This document shows, in pieces, positions 24,744 to 36,581 of a DNA stretch of 64,000 bases. Numbering within the stretch: position 1 is the first letter of the stretch; each line of letters opens with the position of its first letter. The translations under genes and the position numbers were made by a program. The notes under the pieces are model-generated. The model saw only the letters and a list, made by a program, of their open reading frames with translations. It was not told the DNA's origin and made no database searches. The stretch is from Acanthosepion lycidas (Eukaryota; Mollusca; Cephalopoda; Sepiida; Sepiidae), in NCBI GenBank assembly GCA_963932145.1, contig OZ010611.1, positions 58,041,292 through 58,105,291 on the forward strand. The letters are read 5' to 3'.

Positions 24744-25783
24744 AACATTATGTAGAGGCAAGGCCACCCTCTAAATCTGGATTGAAATTATTTTTCATTC
24801 TAATTCATAGAAATGGAGTAGCGTACAATGGTGTCGTCTCATACAACTAGGAGTTAGTAGAAAAATTTGTGGGCACAAAATGGGTGATCAGTGTCTTATT
24901 CTCTTCTGTTTGTGCCTTGTCTTTACTTTTTTCTTCTATATTTAACATTATGTAGGGGCAAGGCCCCCCTCTAAATCTGGATTGAAATTATTTTTCATTC
25001 TAATTCATAGAAATGGAGTAACGTGCAATGGTGTCGTCTCATACAACTGTGAGTTAGTAGAAAAATTTGTGGGCACAAAATGGGTGATCAGTGTCTTATT
25101 CTCTTCTGTTTGTGCCTTGTCTTTAGCTTTTTCTTCTATATCTAACATTATGTAGAGGCAAGGCCCCCCTCTAAATCTGGATTGAAATTATTTTTCATTC
25201 TAATTCATAGAAATGGAGTAGCGTGCAATGGTGTCGTCTCATACAACTGTGAGTTAGTAGAAAAATTTGTGGGCACAAAATGGGTGATCAGTGTCTTATT
25301 CTCTTCTGTTTGTGCGTTGTCTTTAGCTTTTTCTTCTATATTTAACATTATGTAGAGGCAAGGCCACCCTCTAAATCTGGATTGAAATTATTTTTCATTC
25401 TAATTCATAGAAATGGAGTAGCGTGCAATGGTGTCGTCTCATACAACTGTGAGTGAGTAGAAAGAATTTGTGGGCACAAAATGGGTTATCAGTGATTATT
25501 CTCTTCTGTTTGTGCCTTGTCTTTACCTTTTTCTTCTATATTTAACATTATGTAGAAGCAAGGCCCCTCTCTAAATCTGGATTGAAATTATTTTTCTTTC
25601 TAATTCATAGACATGGAGTAGCGTGCAATGGTGTCATCTCATACAACTGTGAGTTAGTAGAAAAATTTGTGGGCACAAAATGTTTGATCAGATTCTTATT
25701 CGCTTCTGTTTGTGCCTTGTCTTTAGCTTTTTCTTCTATATTTAACATTATGTAGAGGCAAGGCGCCCCTCTAAATCTGGATT

Positions 25784-26782
25784 GAAATTATTTTTCATTC
25801 TAATTCATAGAAATGGAGTAGCGTGCAATGGTGTCGTCTCATTCAACTGTGAGTTAGTAGAAAAATTTGAGGGCAAAAATGGGTGATCAGTGTCTTATTC
25901 TCTTCTGTTTGTGCCTTGTCTTTAGCTTTTTCTTCTATATTTAACATTATGTAGAGGCAAGGCGCCCCTCTAAATCTGGATTGAAATTATTTTTCATTCT
26001 AATTCATAGAAATGGAGTAGCGTGCAATGGTGTCGTCTCATACAACTGTGTGTTAGTAGAAAAATCTGTGGGCACAAAATGGGTGATCAGTGACTTATTC
26101 TCTGCTGTTTGTGCCTTGTCTTTACCTTTTTCTTCTATATTTAACATTATGTAGAGGCAAGGCGCCCCTCTAAATCTGGATTGAAATTATTTTTCATTCT
26201 AATTCATAGAAATGGAGTAACGTGTAATGGTGTCGTCTCATAAAACTGTGAGTTAGTAGAAAAATTTGAGGGCACAAAATTGGTGATCAGTGTCTTATTC
26301 TCTTCTGTTTGTGCCTTGTCTTTACCTTTTTCTTCTATATTTAACATTATGTAGAGGCAAGGCCCCCCTCTAAATTTGGATTGAAATTATTTTTCATTCT
26401 AATTCATAGAAATGGAGTAACGTGCAATGGTGTCGTCTCAGACAACTGTGAGTTAGTAGAATAATTTGTGGGCACAAAATGTTTGATCAGAGTCTTATTC
26501 TCTTCTGTTTGTGCCTTGTCTTTACCTTTTTCTTCTATATTTAGTATTATGTAGAGGCAAGGCGCCCCTCTAAATCTGGATTGAAATTATTTTTCATTCT
26601 AATTCATAGAAATGGAGTAACGTGCAATAGTGACGTCTCATACAATTGTGAGTTAGTAGAAAAATTCGTGGGCACAAAATGGTTGATCAGTGTCTTATTC
26701 TCTTCTGTTTGTGCCTTGTCTTTAGCTTTTTCTTCTATATTTAACATTATGTAGAGGCAAGGCCCCCCTCTAAATCTGGATT
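25784..26782 (+). repeat. Five-monomer fragment of the 18-mer
   Basis: Five consecutive units repeat the order of units 14-18 of the 18-mer (compare 22985-23983): GAGGGCAAAAATGG, CTCTGCTG, GTAACGTGTAATGG with CATAAAACTG, GAATAATTTG, and GTGACGTCTC with GTTGATC. New changes include GTGTGTTAG near 26047 and CAGACAAC near 26440. It is a displaced or diverged copy of the HOR to its left. Confidence 0.8.
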
Positions 26783-28781
26783 GAAATTATTTTTCTTTCT
26801 AATTCATAGAAATGGAGTAGTGTGCAATGGTGTTGTCTCATACAACTCTGAGTTAGTAGAAAAATTTGTGGGCACAAAATGGGTGATCAGTGACTTATTC
26901 TCTGCTGTTTGCGCCTTGTCTTTAGCTTTTTCTTCTATATTTAACATAATGTGCAGGGCAGGCCCCCCTCTAAATCTGAATTGAAATTATTTTTCATTCT
27001 AATTCATAGAAATGGAGTAGCGTGCAATGGTGTCGTCTCATACAACTGTGAGATAGTAGAAAAATTTGTGGGCACAAAATGGGTGATCATTGACTTTTTC
27101 TCTTCTGTTTGTGCCTTGTCTTTAGCTTTTTCTTCTATATTTAACATTATGTAAAGGCTAGGCATCCCCTCTATATCTGGATTGAAATTATTTTTCATTC
27201 TAATTCATAGAAATGGAGTAGCGTGCAATGGTGTCGTCTTATACAACTGTGAGGTAGTAGAAAAATTTGTGGGCACAAAATGGGTGATCAGTGTCTTATT
27301 CTCTTCTGTTTGTACTTGTCTTTAGCTTTTTCTTCCATGTTTAACCTTATGTAGAGGCAAGGTGCCCCTCTAAATCTGGATTGAAATTATTTTTCATTCT
27401 AATTCATAGAAATGGAGTAGCGTGCAATGGTGTCGTCTCATACAACTGTGAGGTAGTAGAAAAATTTGTGGGCACAAAATGGGTGATCAGTGTCTTATTC
27501 TCTTCCGTTTGTGCCTAGTCTTTACCTTTTTCTTCCATATTTAACATTATGTAGAGGCAAGGCGCCCCTCTAAATCTGGATTGAAATTATTTTTCATTCT
27601 AATTCATAGAAATGGAGTAGCGTGCAATGGTGTCGTCTCATTCAACTGTGAGTTAGTAGAAAAATTTGGGGGCAAAAATGGGTGATCAGTTTCTTATTCT
27701 CTTCTGTTTGTGCCTTGTCTTTAGCTTTTTCTTCTATATTTAACATTATGTAGAGGCAAGGCGCCACTCTAAATCTGGATTGAAATTATTTTTCATTCTA
27801 ATTCATAGAAATGGAGTAACGTGCAATGGTGTCGTCTCATACAACTGTGAGTTAGTAGAAAAATTTGGGGGCAAAAATGGGTGATCAGTTTCTTATTCTC
27901 TTCTGTTTGTGCCTTGTCTTTAGCTTTTTCTTCTATATTTAACATTATGTAGAGGCAAGGCGCCACTCTAAATCTGGATAGAAATTATTTTTCATTCTAA
28001 TTTATAGAAATGGAGTAGCGTGCAATGGTGTCGTCTCATACAACTGTGAGCTAGTAGAAAAATTTGTGGGCTCAAAATGGGTGATCAGTGATTTCTTCTG
28101 TTCTGTTTGAGCCTTGTCTTTACCTTTTTCTTCTATATTTAACATTATGTAGAGGCAAGGTCCCCCTCTAAATCTGGATTGAAATTATTTTGCATTCTAA
28201 TTCATAGAAATGAAGTAACGTGCAATGGTGTCGTCTCATACAACTGTGAGTTAGCAGAAAACTTTGTGAGCCAAAAATGGGTGATCAGTGACTTATTCTC
28301 TTCTGTTTGCGCCTTGCCTTTAGCTTTTTCTTCTATATTTAACATTATGTAGAGGCAAGGCCCCCCTCTAAATCTGGATTGAAATTATTTTTTATTCTAA
28401 TTCATAGAAATGGAGTAGCGTGCAATGGTGTCGTCTCATACAACTCTGAGTTAGTAGAAAAATTTGTTGGCACAAAATGGGTGATCAGTGACTTATTCTG
28501 TTCTGTTTGAGCCTTGTCTTTACCTTTTTCTTTTATATTTAACATTATGTAGAGGCAAGGCCCCCCCTCTAAATCTGGATTTAAATTATTTTTCATTCTA
28601 ATTCATAGAAATGGAGTAGCGTGCAATGGTGTCGTCTCATACAACTGTGAGTTAGTAGAAAAATCTGTGGGCACAAAATGGGTGATCAGTGACTTATTCT
28701 CTGCTGTTTGTGCCTTGTCTTTAGCTTTTTCTTCTATATTTAACATTATGTAGAGGCAAGGCGCCCCTCTAAATCTGGATT
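26783..28781 (+). repeat. Transition zone, ten heterogeneous monomers
   Basis: The first unit ends GTGCAGGGCAGG, a marker common to the right half. Units at 26983 and 27184 carry GGCTAGGCATCCCC and GTTTGTACTTG, otherwise found in order only in the left block (2199-2598 and its copies). Adjacent units at 27583 and 27782 both carry GGGGGCAAAAATGG, GATCAGTTTC and CGCCAC and look like a recent single-monomer duplication. Units at 27981-28581 carry many private changes (GAGCTAGTAG, TTTGTGAGCC, TTTTTATTC). Left-type markers largely disappear after this zone. Confidence 0.7.
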
Positions 28782-29379
28782 GAAATTATTTTTCATTCTA
28801 ATTCATAGAAATGGAGTAACGTCCAATGTTGTCGTCTCATACAACTGTGAGTTAGTATAAAAACCTGTGGTCACAACATGGGTGATCAGTGACATTCTCT
28901 GCTGTTTGTGCCTTGTCTTTAGCTTTTTCTTCTATATTTCACATTATGTTGAGGCAAGGCGCCCCTCTAAATCTGGATTGAAATTATTTTTCATTGTAAT
29001 TCATAGAAATGGAGTAACGTCCAATGGTGTCGTCTCATACAACTGTGAGTTAGTAGAAAAATTTGTGGGCACAAAATGGGTGATCAGTGTCTTATCCTCT
29101 TCTGTTTGTGCCTTGTCTTTAGCATTTTCTTCTATATTTAACATTATTCAGAGGCAAGGCCCCCCTCTAAATCTGGATTGAAATTATTTTTCATTCTAAT
29201 TCATAGAAATGGAGTAGCGTGCAATGGTGTCGTCTCATACAACAGTGAGTTAGTAGAAAAATTTGTGGGCACAAAATGGGTGATCAGTGTCTTATTCTCT
29301 TCTGTTTGTGCCTTGTTTTTAGCTTTTTCATGTATATTTAACATTGTGTATTGGCAAGGCCACCCTCTAAATCTGGATT
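28782..29379 (+). repeat. Anchor trimer of the ~10 kb super-repeat, copy 1
   Basis: Three units with linked rare markers: GTCCAATGTTG with GTATAAAAA and TTTCACATTATG; TTCATTGTAATTC with TTTAGCATTTTC; and CAACAGTGAG with CATTGTGTATTGGC. The same trio recurs at 39982 and 50184. This copy is two bases shorter because its first unit has several private changes, such as GGTCACAACATGG and GTGACATTCTC. Confidence 0.85.
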
Positions 29380-30779
29380 GAAATTATTTTTCATTCTAAT
29401 TCATAGAAATGGAGTAGCGTGCAATGGTGTCGTCTCATACAACTGTGAGTTAGTAGAAAAATTTGTGGGCATAAAATGTTTGATCAGAGTCTTATTCTCT
29501 TCTGTTTGTGCCTTGTCTTTACCTTTTCCTTCTATATTTAACATTATGAAGAGGCAAGGCCCCCCTCTAAATCTGGATTGAAATTATTTTTCATTCTAAT
29601 TCATAGAAATGGAGTAGCGTGCAATGGTGTTGTCTCATACAACTGTGAGTTAGCAGAAAAATTTGTGGGCACAAAATGGGTGATCAGTGACTTATTCTCT
29701 TCTGTTTGAGCCTTGTCTTTAGCTTTTTCTTCTATAGTTAACATTATGTAGAGGCAGGACCCCCTCTAAATCTAGATTGAAATTATTTTGCATTCTAATT
29801 CATAGAAATGGAGTAGCGTGCAATGGTGTTGTCTCATACAACTGTGAGTTAGTAGAAAAATTTGTGGGCACAAAATGGGTGATCAGTGTCTTATTCTCTT
29901 CTGTTTGTGCCTTGTTTCTACCTTTTTCTTCTATATTTAACATTATGTAGAAGGAAGGCCCCTCTCTAAATCTGGATTGAAATTATTTTTCATTCTAATT
30001 CATAGACATGGAGTAGCGTGCAATGGTGTCGTCTCATACAACTGTGAGTTAGTAGAAAAATTTGTGGGCACAAAATGTTTGATCAGAGTCTTATTCTCTT
30101 CTGTTTATGTCTTGTCTTTAGCTTTTTCTTCTATATTTAACATTATGTAGAGGCAAGGCCCCCCTCTAAATCTGAATTGAAAGTATTTTTAATTCTGATT
30201 CATAGAAATGGAGTAGCGTGCAATGGTGTCGTCTCATACAACTGTGAGTTAGTAGAAAAATTTGTGGGCACAAAATGTTTGATCAGAGTCTTATTCTCTT
30301 CTGTTTGTGCCTTGTCTTTAGCTTTTTCTTCTATATTTAACATTATGTAGAGGTAAGGCCCACCTCTAAATCTGGATTGAAATTATTTTTCATTCTAATT
30401 CATAGAAATGGAGTAACGTGCAATGGTATCGTCTCATACAACTCTGAGTTAGTAGAATAATTTGTGGGCACAAAATGGGTGATCAGTGAATTATTCTCTT
30501 CTGTTTGTGCCTTGTCTTTACGTTTTTCTTCTATATTTAACATTATGTAGAAGCAAGGCCCCTCTCTAAATCTGGATTGAAATTATTTTTCATTCTAATT
30601 CATAGACATGGAGTAGCGTGCAATGGTGTCGTCTCATACAACTGTGAGTTAGTAGAAAAATTTGTGGGCACAAAATGTTTGATCAGAGTCTTATTCTCTT
30701 CTGTTTCTGCCTTGTCTTTAGCTTTTTCTTCTATATTAAAAATTATGTAGAGGCAAGCCCCCCCCTCTAAATCTGGAAT
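29380..30779 (+). repeat. Seven monomers downstream of the first anchor
   Basis: The first unit (GGGCATAAAATG, TTTGATCAGAG, TTTTCC, ATGAAGAGGC) matches 50784 more closely than 40582. Others carry GTGTTGTC with TATAGTTAACATT, TTTGCATTC with GTTTCTACC, AAGTATTTTTAATTC, and CTTTACGTTTTTC. Variants of these recur near 40782, 41382 and 56181. No tight local period is evident. Confidence 0.7.
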
Positions 30780-31980
30780 GAAATTATTTTTCAGTCTAAT
30801 TCATAGAAATGGAGTAGCGTGCAATGGTGTCGTCTCATACAACTGTGAGTTAGTAGAAAAATTTGTGGGCACAAAATGGGTGATCAGTGTCTTAATCTCT
30901 TCTGTTTGTGCCTTGTCTTTAGCTTTTTCTTCTATATATAACATTATGTAGAGGCAAGGCCCCCCCCCTAAATCTGGATTGAAATTATTTTTCATTCTAA
31001 TTCATAGAAATGGAGTAGCGTGCAATGGTGTCGTCTCATAAAACTGTGAGTTAGTAGGAAAAATTGTGGGCACAAAATGTGTGATCAGTGTCTTATTCTC
31101 TTCTGTTTGTGACTTGTCTTTAGCTTTTTCTTCTATATTTAACATTATGTAGAGGCAAGGCCCCCCCTCTAAATCTGGATTGAAATTATTTTTCATTCTA
31201 ATTCATAGAAATGGAGTAGCGTGCAATGGTGTCGTCTCATACAACTGTGAGTTAGTAGATAAAATTGTGGGCACAAAATGGGTGATCAGTGTCTTATTCT
31301 CTTCTGTTTGTGCCTTGTCTTTAGCTTTTTCTTCTATATTTAACATTATGTAGAGGCAAGGCCCCCCTCTAAATCTGGATTGAAATTATTTTTCATTCTA
31401 ATTCATAGAAATGGAGTAACGTCCAATGGTGTCGTCTCATACAACTGTGAGTTAGTAGAAAAATTTGTGGGCACAAAATGGGTGATCAGTGTCTTATTCT
31501 CTTCTGCTTGTGCCTTGTCTTTAGCATTTTCTTCTATATTTAACATTATGTAGAGGCAAGGCCCCCCTCTAAATCTGGATTGAAATTATTTTTCATTCTA
31601 ATTCATAGAAATGGAGTAGTGTGCAATGGTGTCGTCTCATACAACTGTGAGTTAGTAGAAAAATTTGTGGGCACAAAATGGGTGATCAGTGTCTTATTCT
31701 CTTCTGTTTGTGCCTTGTCTTTAGCTTTTTCTTCTATATTTAACATTATGTAGAGGCAAGGCGCCCCTCTAAATCTGGATTGAAATTATTTTTCATTCTA
31801 ATTCATAGAAATGGAGTAGCGTGCAATGGTGTCGTCTCATACAACTGTGAGTTAGTAGAAAAACTTGTGGGCACAAAATGTTTGATCAGAGACTTATTCT
31901 CTTCTGTTTGTGCTTTGTCTTTACCTTTTCCTTCTATATTTAACATTATGTAGAGGCAAGGCCCCTTCTAAATCTGGATT
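30780..31980 (+). repeat. 6-monomer higher-order repeat, copy 1 (1201 bp)
   Basis: Units: TATATATAAC with a nine-C run; CATAAAACTG with GTAGGAAAAATTG and GTGACTTG; TAGATAAAATTG; GTAACGTCC with TCTGCTTG; GTAGTGTGC; and AAAAACTTG with GATCAGAGAC and GGCCCCTTC. It is one base longer than its neighbour because one C-run has seven C and the other six. Confidence 0.88.
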
Positions 31981-33180
31981 GAAATTATTTTTCATTCTAA
32001 TTCATAGAAATGGAATAGCGTGCAATGGTGTCGTCTCATACAACTGTGAGTTAGTAGAAAAATTTGTGGGCACAAAATGGGTGATCAGTGTCTTAATCTC
32101 TTCTGTTTGTGCCTTGTCTTTAGCTTTTTCTTCTATATATAACATTATGTAGAGGCAAGGCCCCCCCCCTAAATCTGGATTGAAATTATTTTTCATTCTA
32201 ATTCATAGAAATGGAGTAGCGTGCAATGGTGTCGTCTCATAAAACTGTGAGTTAGTAGGAAAAATTGTGGGCACAAAATGTGTGATCAGTGTCTTATTCT
32301 CTTCTGTTTGTGACTTGTCTTTAGCTTTTTCTTCTATATTTAACATTATGTAGAGGCAAGGCCCCCCTCTAAATCTGGATTGAAATTATTTTTCATTCTA
32401 ATTCATAGAAATGGAGTAGCGTGCAATGGTGTCGTCTCATACAACTGTGAGTTAGTAGATAAAATTGTGGGCACAAAATGGGTGATCAGTGTCTTATTCT
32501 CTTCTGTTTGTGCCTTGTCTTTAGCTTTTTCTTCTATATTTAACATTATGTAGAGGCAAGGCCCCCCTCTAAATCTGGATTGAAATTATTTTTCATTCTA
32601 ATTCATAGAAATGGAGTAACGTCCAATGGTGTCGTCTCATACAACTGTGAGTTAGTAGAAAAATTTGTGGGCACAAAATGGGTGATCAGTGTCTTATTCT
32701 CTTCTGCTTGTGCCTTGTCTTTAGCATTTTCTTCTATATTTAACATTATGTAGAGGCAAGGCCCCCCTCTAAATCTGGATTGAAATTATTTTTCATTCTA
32801 ATTCATAGAAATGGAGTAGTGTGCAATGGTGTCGTCTCATACAACTGTGAGTTAGTAGAAAAATTTGTGGGCACAAAATGGGTGATCAGTGTCTTATTCT
32901 CTTCTGTTTGTGCCTTGTCTTTAGCTTTTTCTTCTATATTTAACATTATGTAGAGGCAAGGCGCCCCTCTAAATCTGGATTGAAATTATTTTTCATTCTA
33001 ATTCATAGAAATGGAGTAGCGTGCAATGGTGTCGTCTCATACAACTGTGAGTTAGTAGAAAAACTTGTGGGCACAAAATGTTTGATCAGAGACTTATTCT
33101 CTTCTGTTTGTGCTTTGTCTTTACCTTTTCCTTCTATATTTAACATTATGTAGAGGCAAGGCCCCTTCTAAATCTGGATT
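31981..33180 (+). repeat. 6-monomer higher-order repeat, copy 2 (1200 bp)
   Basis: Same six units in order as the preceding copy. The first unit starts as GGAATAGCG, not GGAGTAGCG, and lacks the TTCAGTC change; the remaining units are almost unchanged. Parts of the same series recur 10.6 kb downstream (41582-42381) and at 48383-48784. Confidence 0.88.
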
Positions 33181-34181
33181 GAAATTATTTTTCATTCTAA
33201 TTCATAGAAATGGAATAGCGTGCAATGGTGTCGTCTCATAAAACTGTGAGTTAGTAGAAAGAATTTGTGGGCACAAAATGGGTGATCAGTGATTATTCTC
33301 TTCTGTTTGGGCCTTGTCTTTAGCTTTTTCTTCTATATTTAACATTATGTGCAGGGCAGGCCCCCCTCTAAATCTGAATTGAAATTATTTTTCATTCTAA
33401 TTCATAGAAATGGAGTACCGTGCAATGGTGTCGTCTCATACAACTGTGAATTAGTACAAAAAATTGTGGGCACAAAATGGGTGATCAGTGACTTATTCTC
33501 TTTTGTTTGTGCCTTGTCTTTAGCTTTTTCTTCTATATTTAACATTATGTAGAGGCAAGGCCCCCCTCTAAATCTGGATTGAAATTATTTTTCATTCTAA
33601 TTCATAGAAATGGAGTAGCGTGCAATGGTGTCGTCTCATACAACTGTGAGTTAGCAGAAAAATTTGTGGGCCAAAAATGGGTGATCAGTGACTTATTCTC
33701 TTCTGTTTGGGCCTTGTCTTTAGCTTTGTCTTCTATATTTAACATTATGTAGAGGCAAGGCCCCCCTCTAAATCTGGATTGAAATTATTTTTCATTCTAA
33801 TTCATAGAAATGGAGTAGCGTGCAATGGTGTCGTCTCATACAAATGTGAATTAGTAGAAAAATTTGTGGGCACAAAATGGGTGATCAGTGACTTATTCTC
33901 TTGTGTTTGTGCCTTGTCTTTAGCTTTTTCTTCTATATTTAATATTATGTACAGGGCAGGCCCTCCTCTAAATCTGGCTAGAAATTATTATTCATTCTAA
34001 TTCATAGAAATGGAGTAGCGTGCAATGGTGTCGTCTCATACAACTGTGAGTTAGTAGAAAGAATTTGTGGGCACAAAATGGGTGATCAGTGTCTTAATCT
34101 CTTCTGTTTGTGCCTTGTCTTTACCTTTTTCTACTATATTTAACATTATGTAGAGGCAAGGCCCACCTCTAAATCTGGGTT
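33181..34181 (+). repeat. Five-monomer block related to 43-46 kb
   Basis: Order: GGAATAGCG unit ending GTGCAGGGCAGG; GTACCGTGC; GAGTTAGCAG with GGGCCAAAAATGG and TTTGTCTTC; CAAATGTGAATTAG ending GTACAGGGCAGG; and CTGGCTAG with AAATTATTATTC. The GTACCG unit lies 9999 bp before its counterpart at 43380. The unit with GTAACGTCC and GTGATTAGTG, present between them at 43-46 kb, is absent here. Confidence 0.8.
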
Positions 34182-36581
34182 GAAATAATTTTTCATTCTA
34201 ATTCATAGAAATGGTGTAACGTCCAATGGTGTCGTCTCATACAACTGTGAGTTAGTAGAAAAATTTGTGGGCACAAAATGGGTGATCAGTGTCTTATTCT
34301 CTACTGCTTGTGCCTTGTCTTTAGCATTTTCTTCTATATTTAACATTATGTATAGGCAAGGCCCCCCTCTAAATCTGGATTGAAATTATTTTTCATTCCA
34401 ATTCATAGAAATGGAGTAGCATGCAATGGTGTCGTCTCATACAACTGTGAGTTAGTAGAAAAATCTGTGGGCACAAAATGGGTGATCAGTGACTTATTCT
34501 CTGCTGTTTGTGCCTTGTCTTTAGCTTTTTCTTCTATATTTAACATTATGTAGAGACAAGGCGCCCCTCTAAATCTGGATTGAAATTATTTTTCATTCTA
34601 ATTCATAGAAATGGAGTAACGTCCAATGGTGTCGTCTCATACAACTGTGAGTTAGTAGAAAAATCTGTGGGCACAAAATGGGTGATCAGTGACTTATTCT
34701 CTGCTGTTTGTGCCTTGTCTTTAGCTTTTTCTTCTATATTTCACATTATGTAGAGGCAAGGCGCCCCTCTAAATCTGGATTGAAATTATTTTTCATTCTA
34801 ATTCATAGAAATGGGGTAACGTCCAATGGTGTCGTCTCATACAACTGTGAGTTAGTAGAAAAATTTGTGGGCACAAAATGGGTGATCAGTGTCTTATTCT
34901 CTTCTGCTTGTGCCTTGTCTTTAGCATTTTCTTCTATATTTAACATTATGTAGAGGCAAGGCCCCCCTCTAAATCTGGATTGAAATTATTTTTCATTCTA
35001 ATTCATAGAAATGGAGTAGCGTGCAATGGTGTTGTCTCATACAACTGTGAGTTAGCAGAAAAATTTGTGGGCACAAAATGGGTGATCAGTGACTTATTCT
35101 CTTCTGTTTGAGCCTTGTCTTTAGCTTTTTCTTCTATAGTTAACATTATGTAGAGGCAAGACCCCCCTCTAAATCTGGATTGAAATTATTTTGCATTCTA
35201 ATTCATAGAAATGGAGTAGCGTGCAATGGTGTCGTCTCATACAACTGTGAGTTAGTAGAAAAATTTGTGGGCACAAAATGGGTGATCAGTGACTTATTCT
35301 CTGCTGTTTGTGCCTTGTCTTTAGCTTTTTCTTCTATATTTCACATTATGTAGAGGCAAGGCGCCCCTCTAAATCTGGATTGAAATTATTTTTCATTCTA
35401 ATTCATAGAAATGGGGTAACGTCCAATGGTGTCGTCTCATACAACTGTGAGTTAGTAGAAAAATTTGTGGGCACAAAATGGGTGATCAGTGTCTTATTCT
35501 CTTCTGCTTGTGCCTTGTCTTTAGCATTTTCTTCTATATTTAACATTATGTAGAGGCAAGGCCCCCCTCTAAATCTGGATTGAAATTATTTTTCATTCTA
35601 ATTCATAGAAATGGAGTAGCGTGCAATGGTGACGTCTCATACAACTGTGAGTTAGTAGCAAAATTTTTGGGTACAAAATGGGTGGTCAGTGTCTTATTCT
35701 CTTCTGTTTGTGCATTGTCTTTACCTTTTTCTACTATATTTAACATGATGTAGAGGCAAGGCCCACCTCTAAATCTGGGTTGAAATAATTTTTCATTCTA
35801 ATTCATAGAAATGGTGTAACGTCCAATGGTGTCGTCTCATACAACTGTGAGTTAGTAGAAAAATTTGTGGGCACAAAATGGGTGATCAGTGTCTTATTCT
35901 CTACTGCTTGTGCCTTGTCTTTAGCATTTTCTTCTATATTTAACATTATGTATAGGCAAGGCCCCCCTCTAAATCTGGATTGAAATTATTTTTCATTCCA
36001 ATTCATAGAAATGGAGTAGCATGCAATGGTGTCGTCTCATACAACTGTGAGTTAGTAGAAAAATCTGTGGGCACAAAATGGGTGATCAGTGACTTATTCT
36101 CTGCTGTTTGTGCCTTGTCTTTAGCTTTTTCTTCTATATTTAACATTATGTAGAGACAAGGCGCCCCTCTAAATCTCGATTGAAATTATTTTTCATTCTA
36201 ATTCATAGAAATGGAGTAACGTCCAATGGTGTCGTCTCATACAACTGTGAGTTAGTAGAAAAATCTGTGGGCACAAAATGGGTGATCAGTGACTTATTCT
36301 CTGCTGTTTGTGCCTTGTCTTTAGCTTTTTCTTCTATATTTCACATTATGTAGAGGCAAGGCGCCCCTCTAAATCTGGATTGAAATTATTTTTCATTCTA
36401 ATTCATAGAAATGGGGTAACGTCCAATGGTGTCGTCTCATACAACTGTGAGTTAGTAGAAAAATTTGTGGGCACAAAATGGGTGATCAGTGTCTTATTCT
36501 CTTCTGCTTGTGCCTTGTCTTTAGCATTTTCTTCTATATTTAACATTATGTAGAGGCAAGGCCCCCCTCTAAATCTGGATT
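34182..36581 (+). repeat. 8-monomer repeat of 1600 bp (one full and one half copy)
   Basis: GGGTTGAAATAATTTTTC begins units at 34182 and 35782. Four units are shared in order (34182-34981 and 35782-36581): GGTGTAACGTCC, AGCATGCAATGG with CTCTGCTG, GTAACGTCC with TTTCACATTATG, and GGGGTAACGTCC. Inside the first copy a 600-bp echo places TTTCACATTATG at both 34.74 and 35.34 kb. One mutation, AAATCTCGATT near 36177, separates the copies. Confidence 0.82.

Larger units (their letters stand above)
24584..24783 (+). repeat. Reference 200-bp monomer (consensus-like unit)
   Basis: This unit carries the commonest state at nearly every variable site and serves as a coordinate system. It starts GAAATTATTT, then has GGAGTAGCGTGCAATGG at about 32-48, GTCGTCTCATACAACTGTG at 50-68, a dyad at 83-96, GGGTGATCAGTG at 99-110, a pyrimidine-rich tract, TTTAACATTATGTAGAGGC and a C-run, ending CTGGATT. 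The consensus is 36.5 % G+C by hand count and holds about two CpG sites (in AGCGTG and GTCGTC). The phase is arbitrary because the repeat is circularly permutable. Confidence 0.9.
23984..25783 (+). repeat. Nine-monomer mixed block with a 1200-bp echo
   Basis: The first unit is still an 18-mer type (GTCATCACATAC, GTGCGTTG). The rare GAGTGAGTAGAAAGAATTTG unit occurs at 24184 and again at 25384, exactly 1200 bp apart. Between them, units at 24384/24984 and 24584/25184 resemble each other in pairs (600-bp spacing). The units are close to consensus. No clean HOR with more than two copies is present. Confidence 0.7.

Noticed and set aside
1230..26640. GTGACGTCTC variant as a CRE-like (TGACGTCA) regulatory site
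   Set aside because: It is a satellite subfamily variant with a mismatch to the CRE core, spread by HOR amplification. Nothing suggests a promoter.
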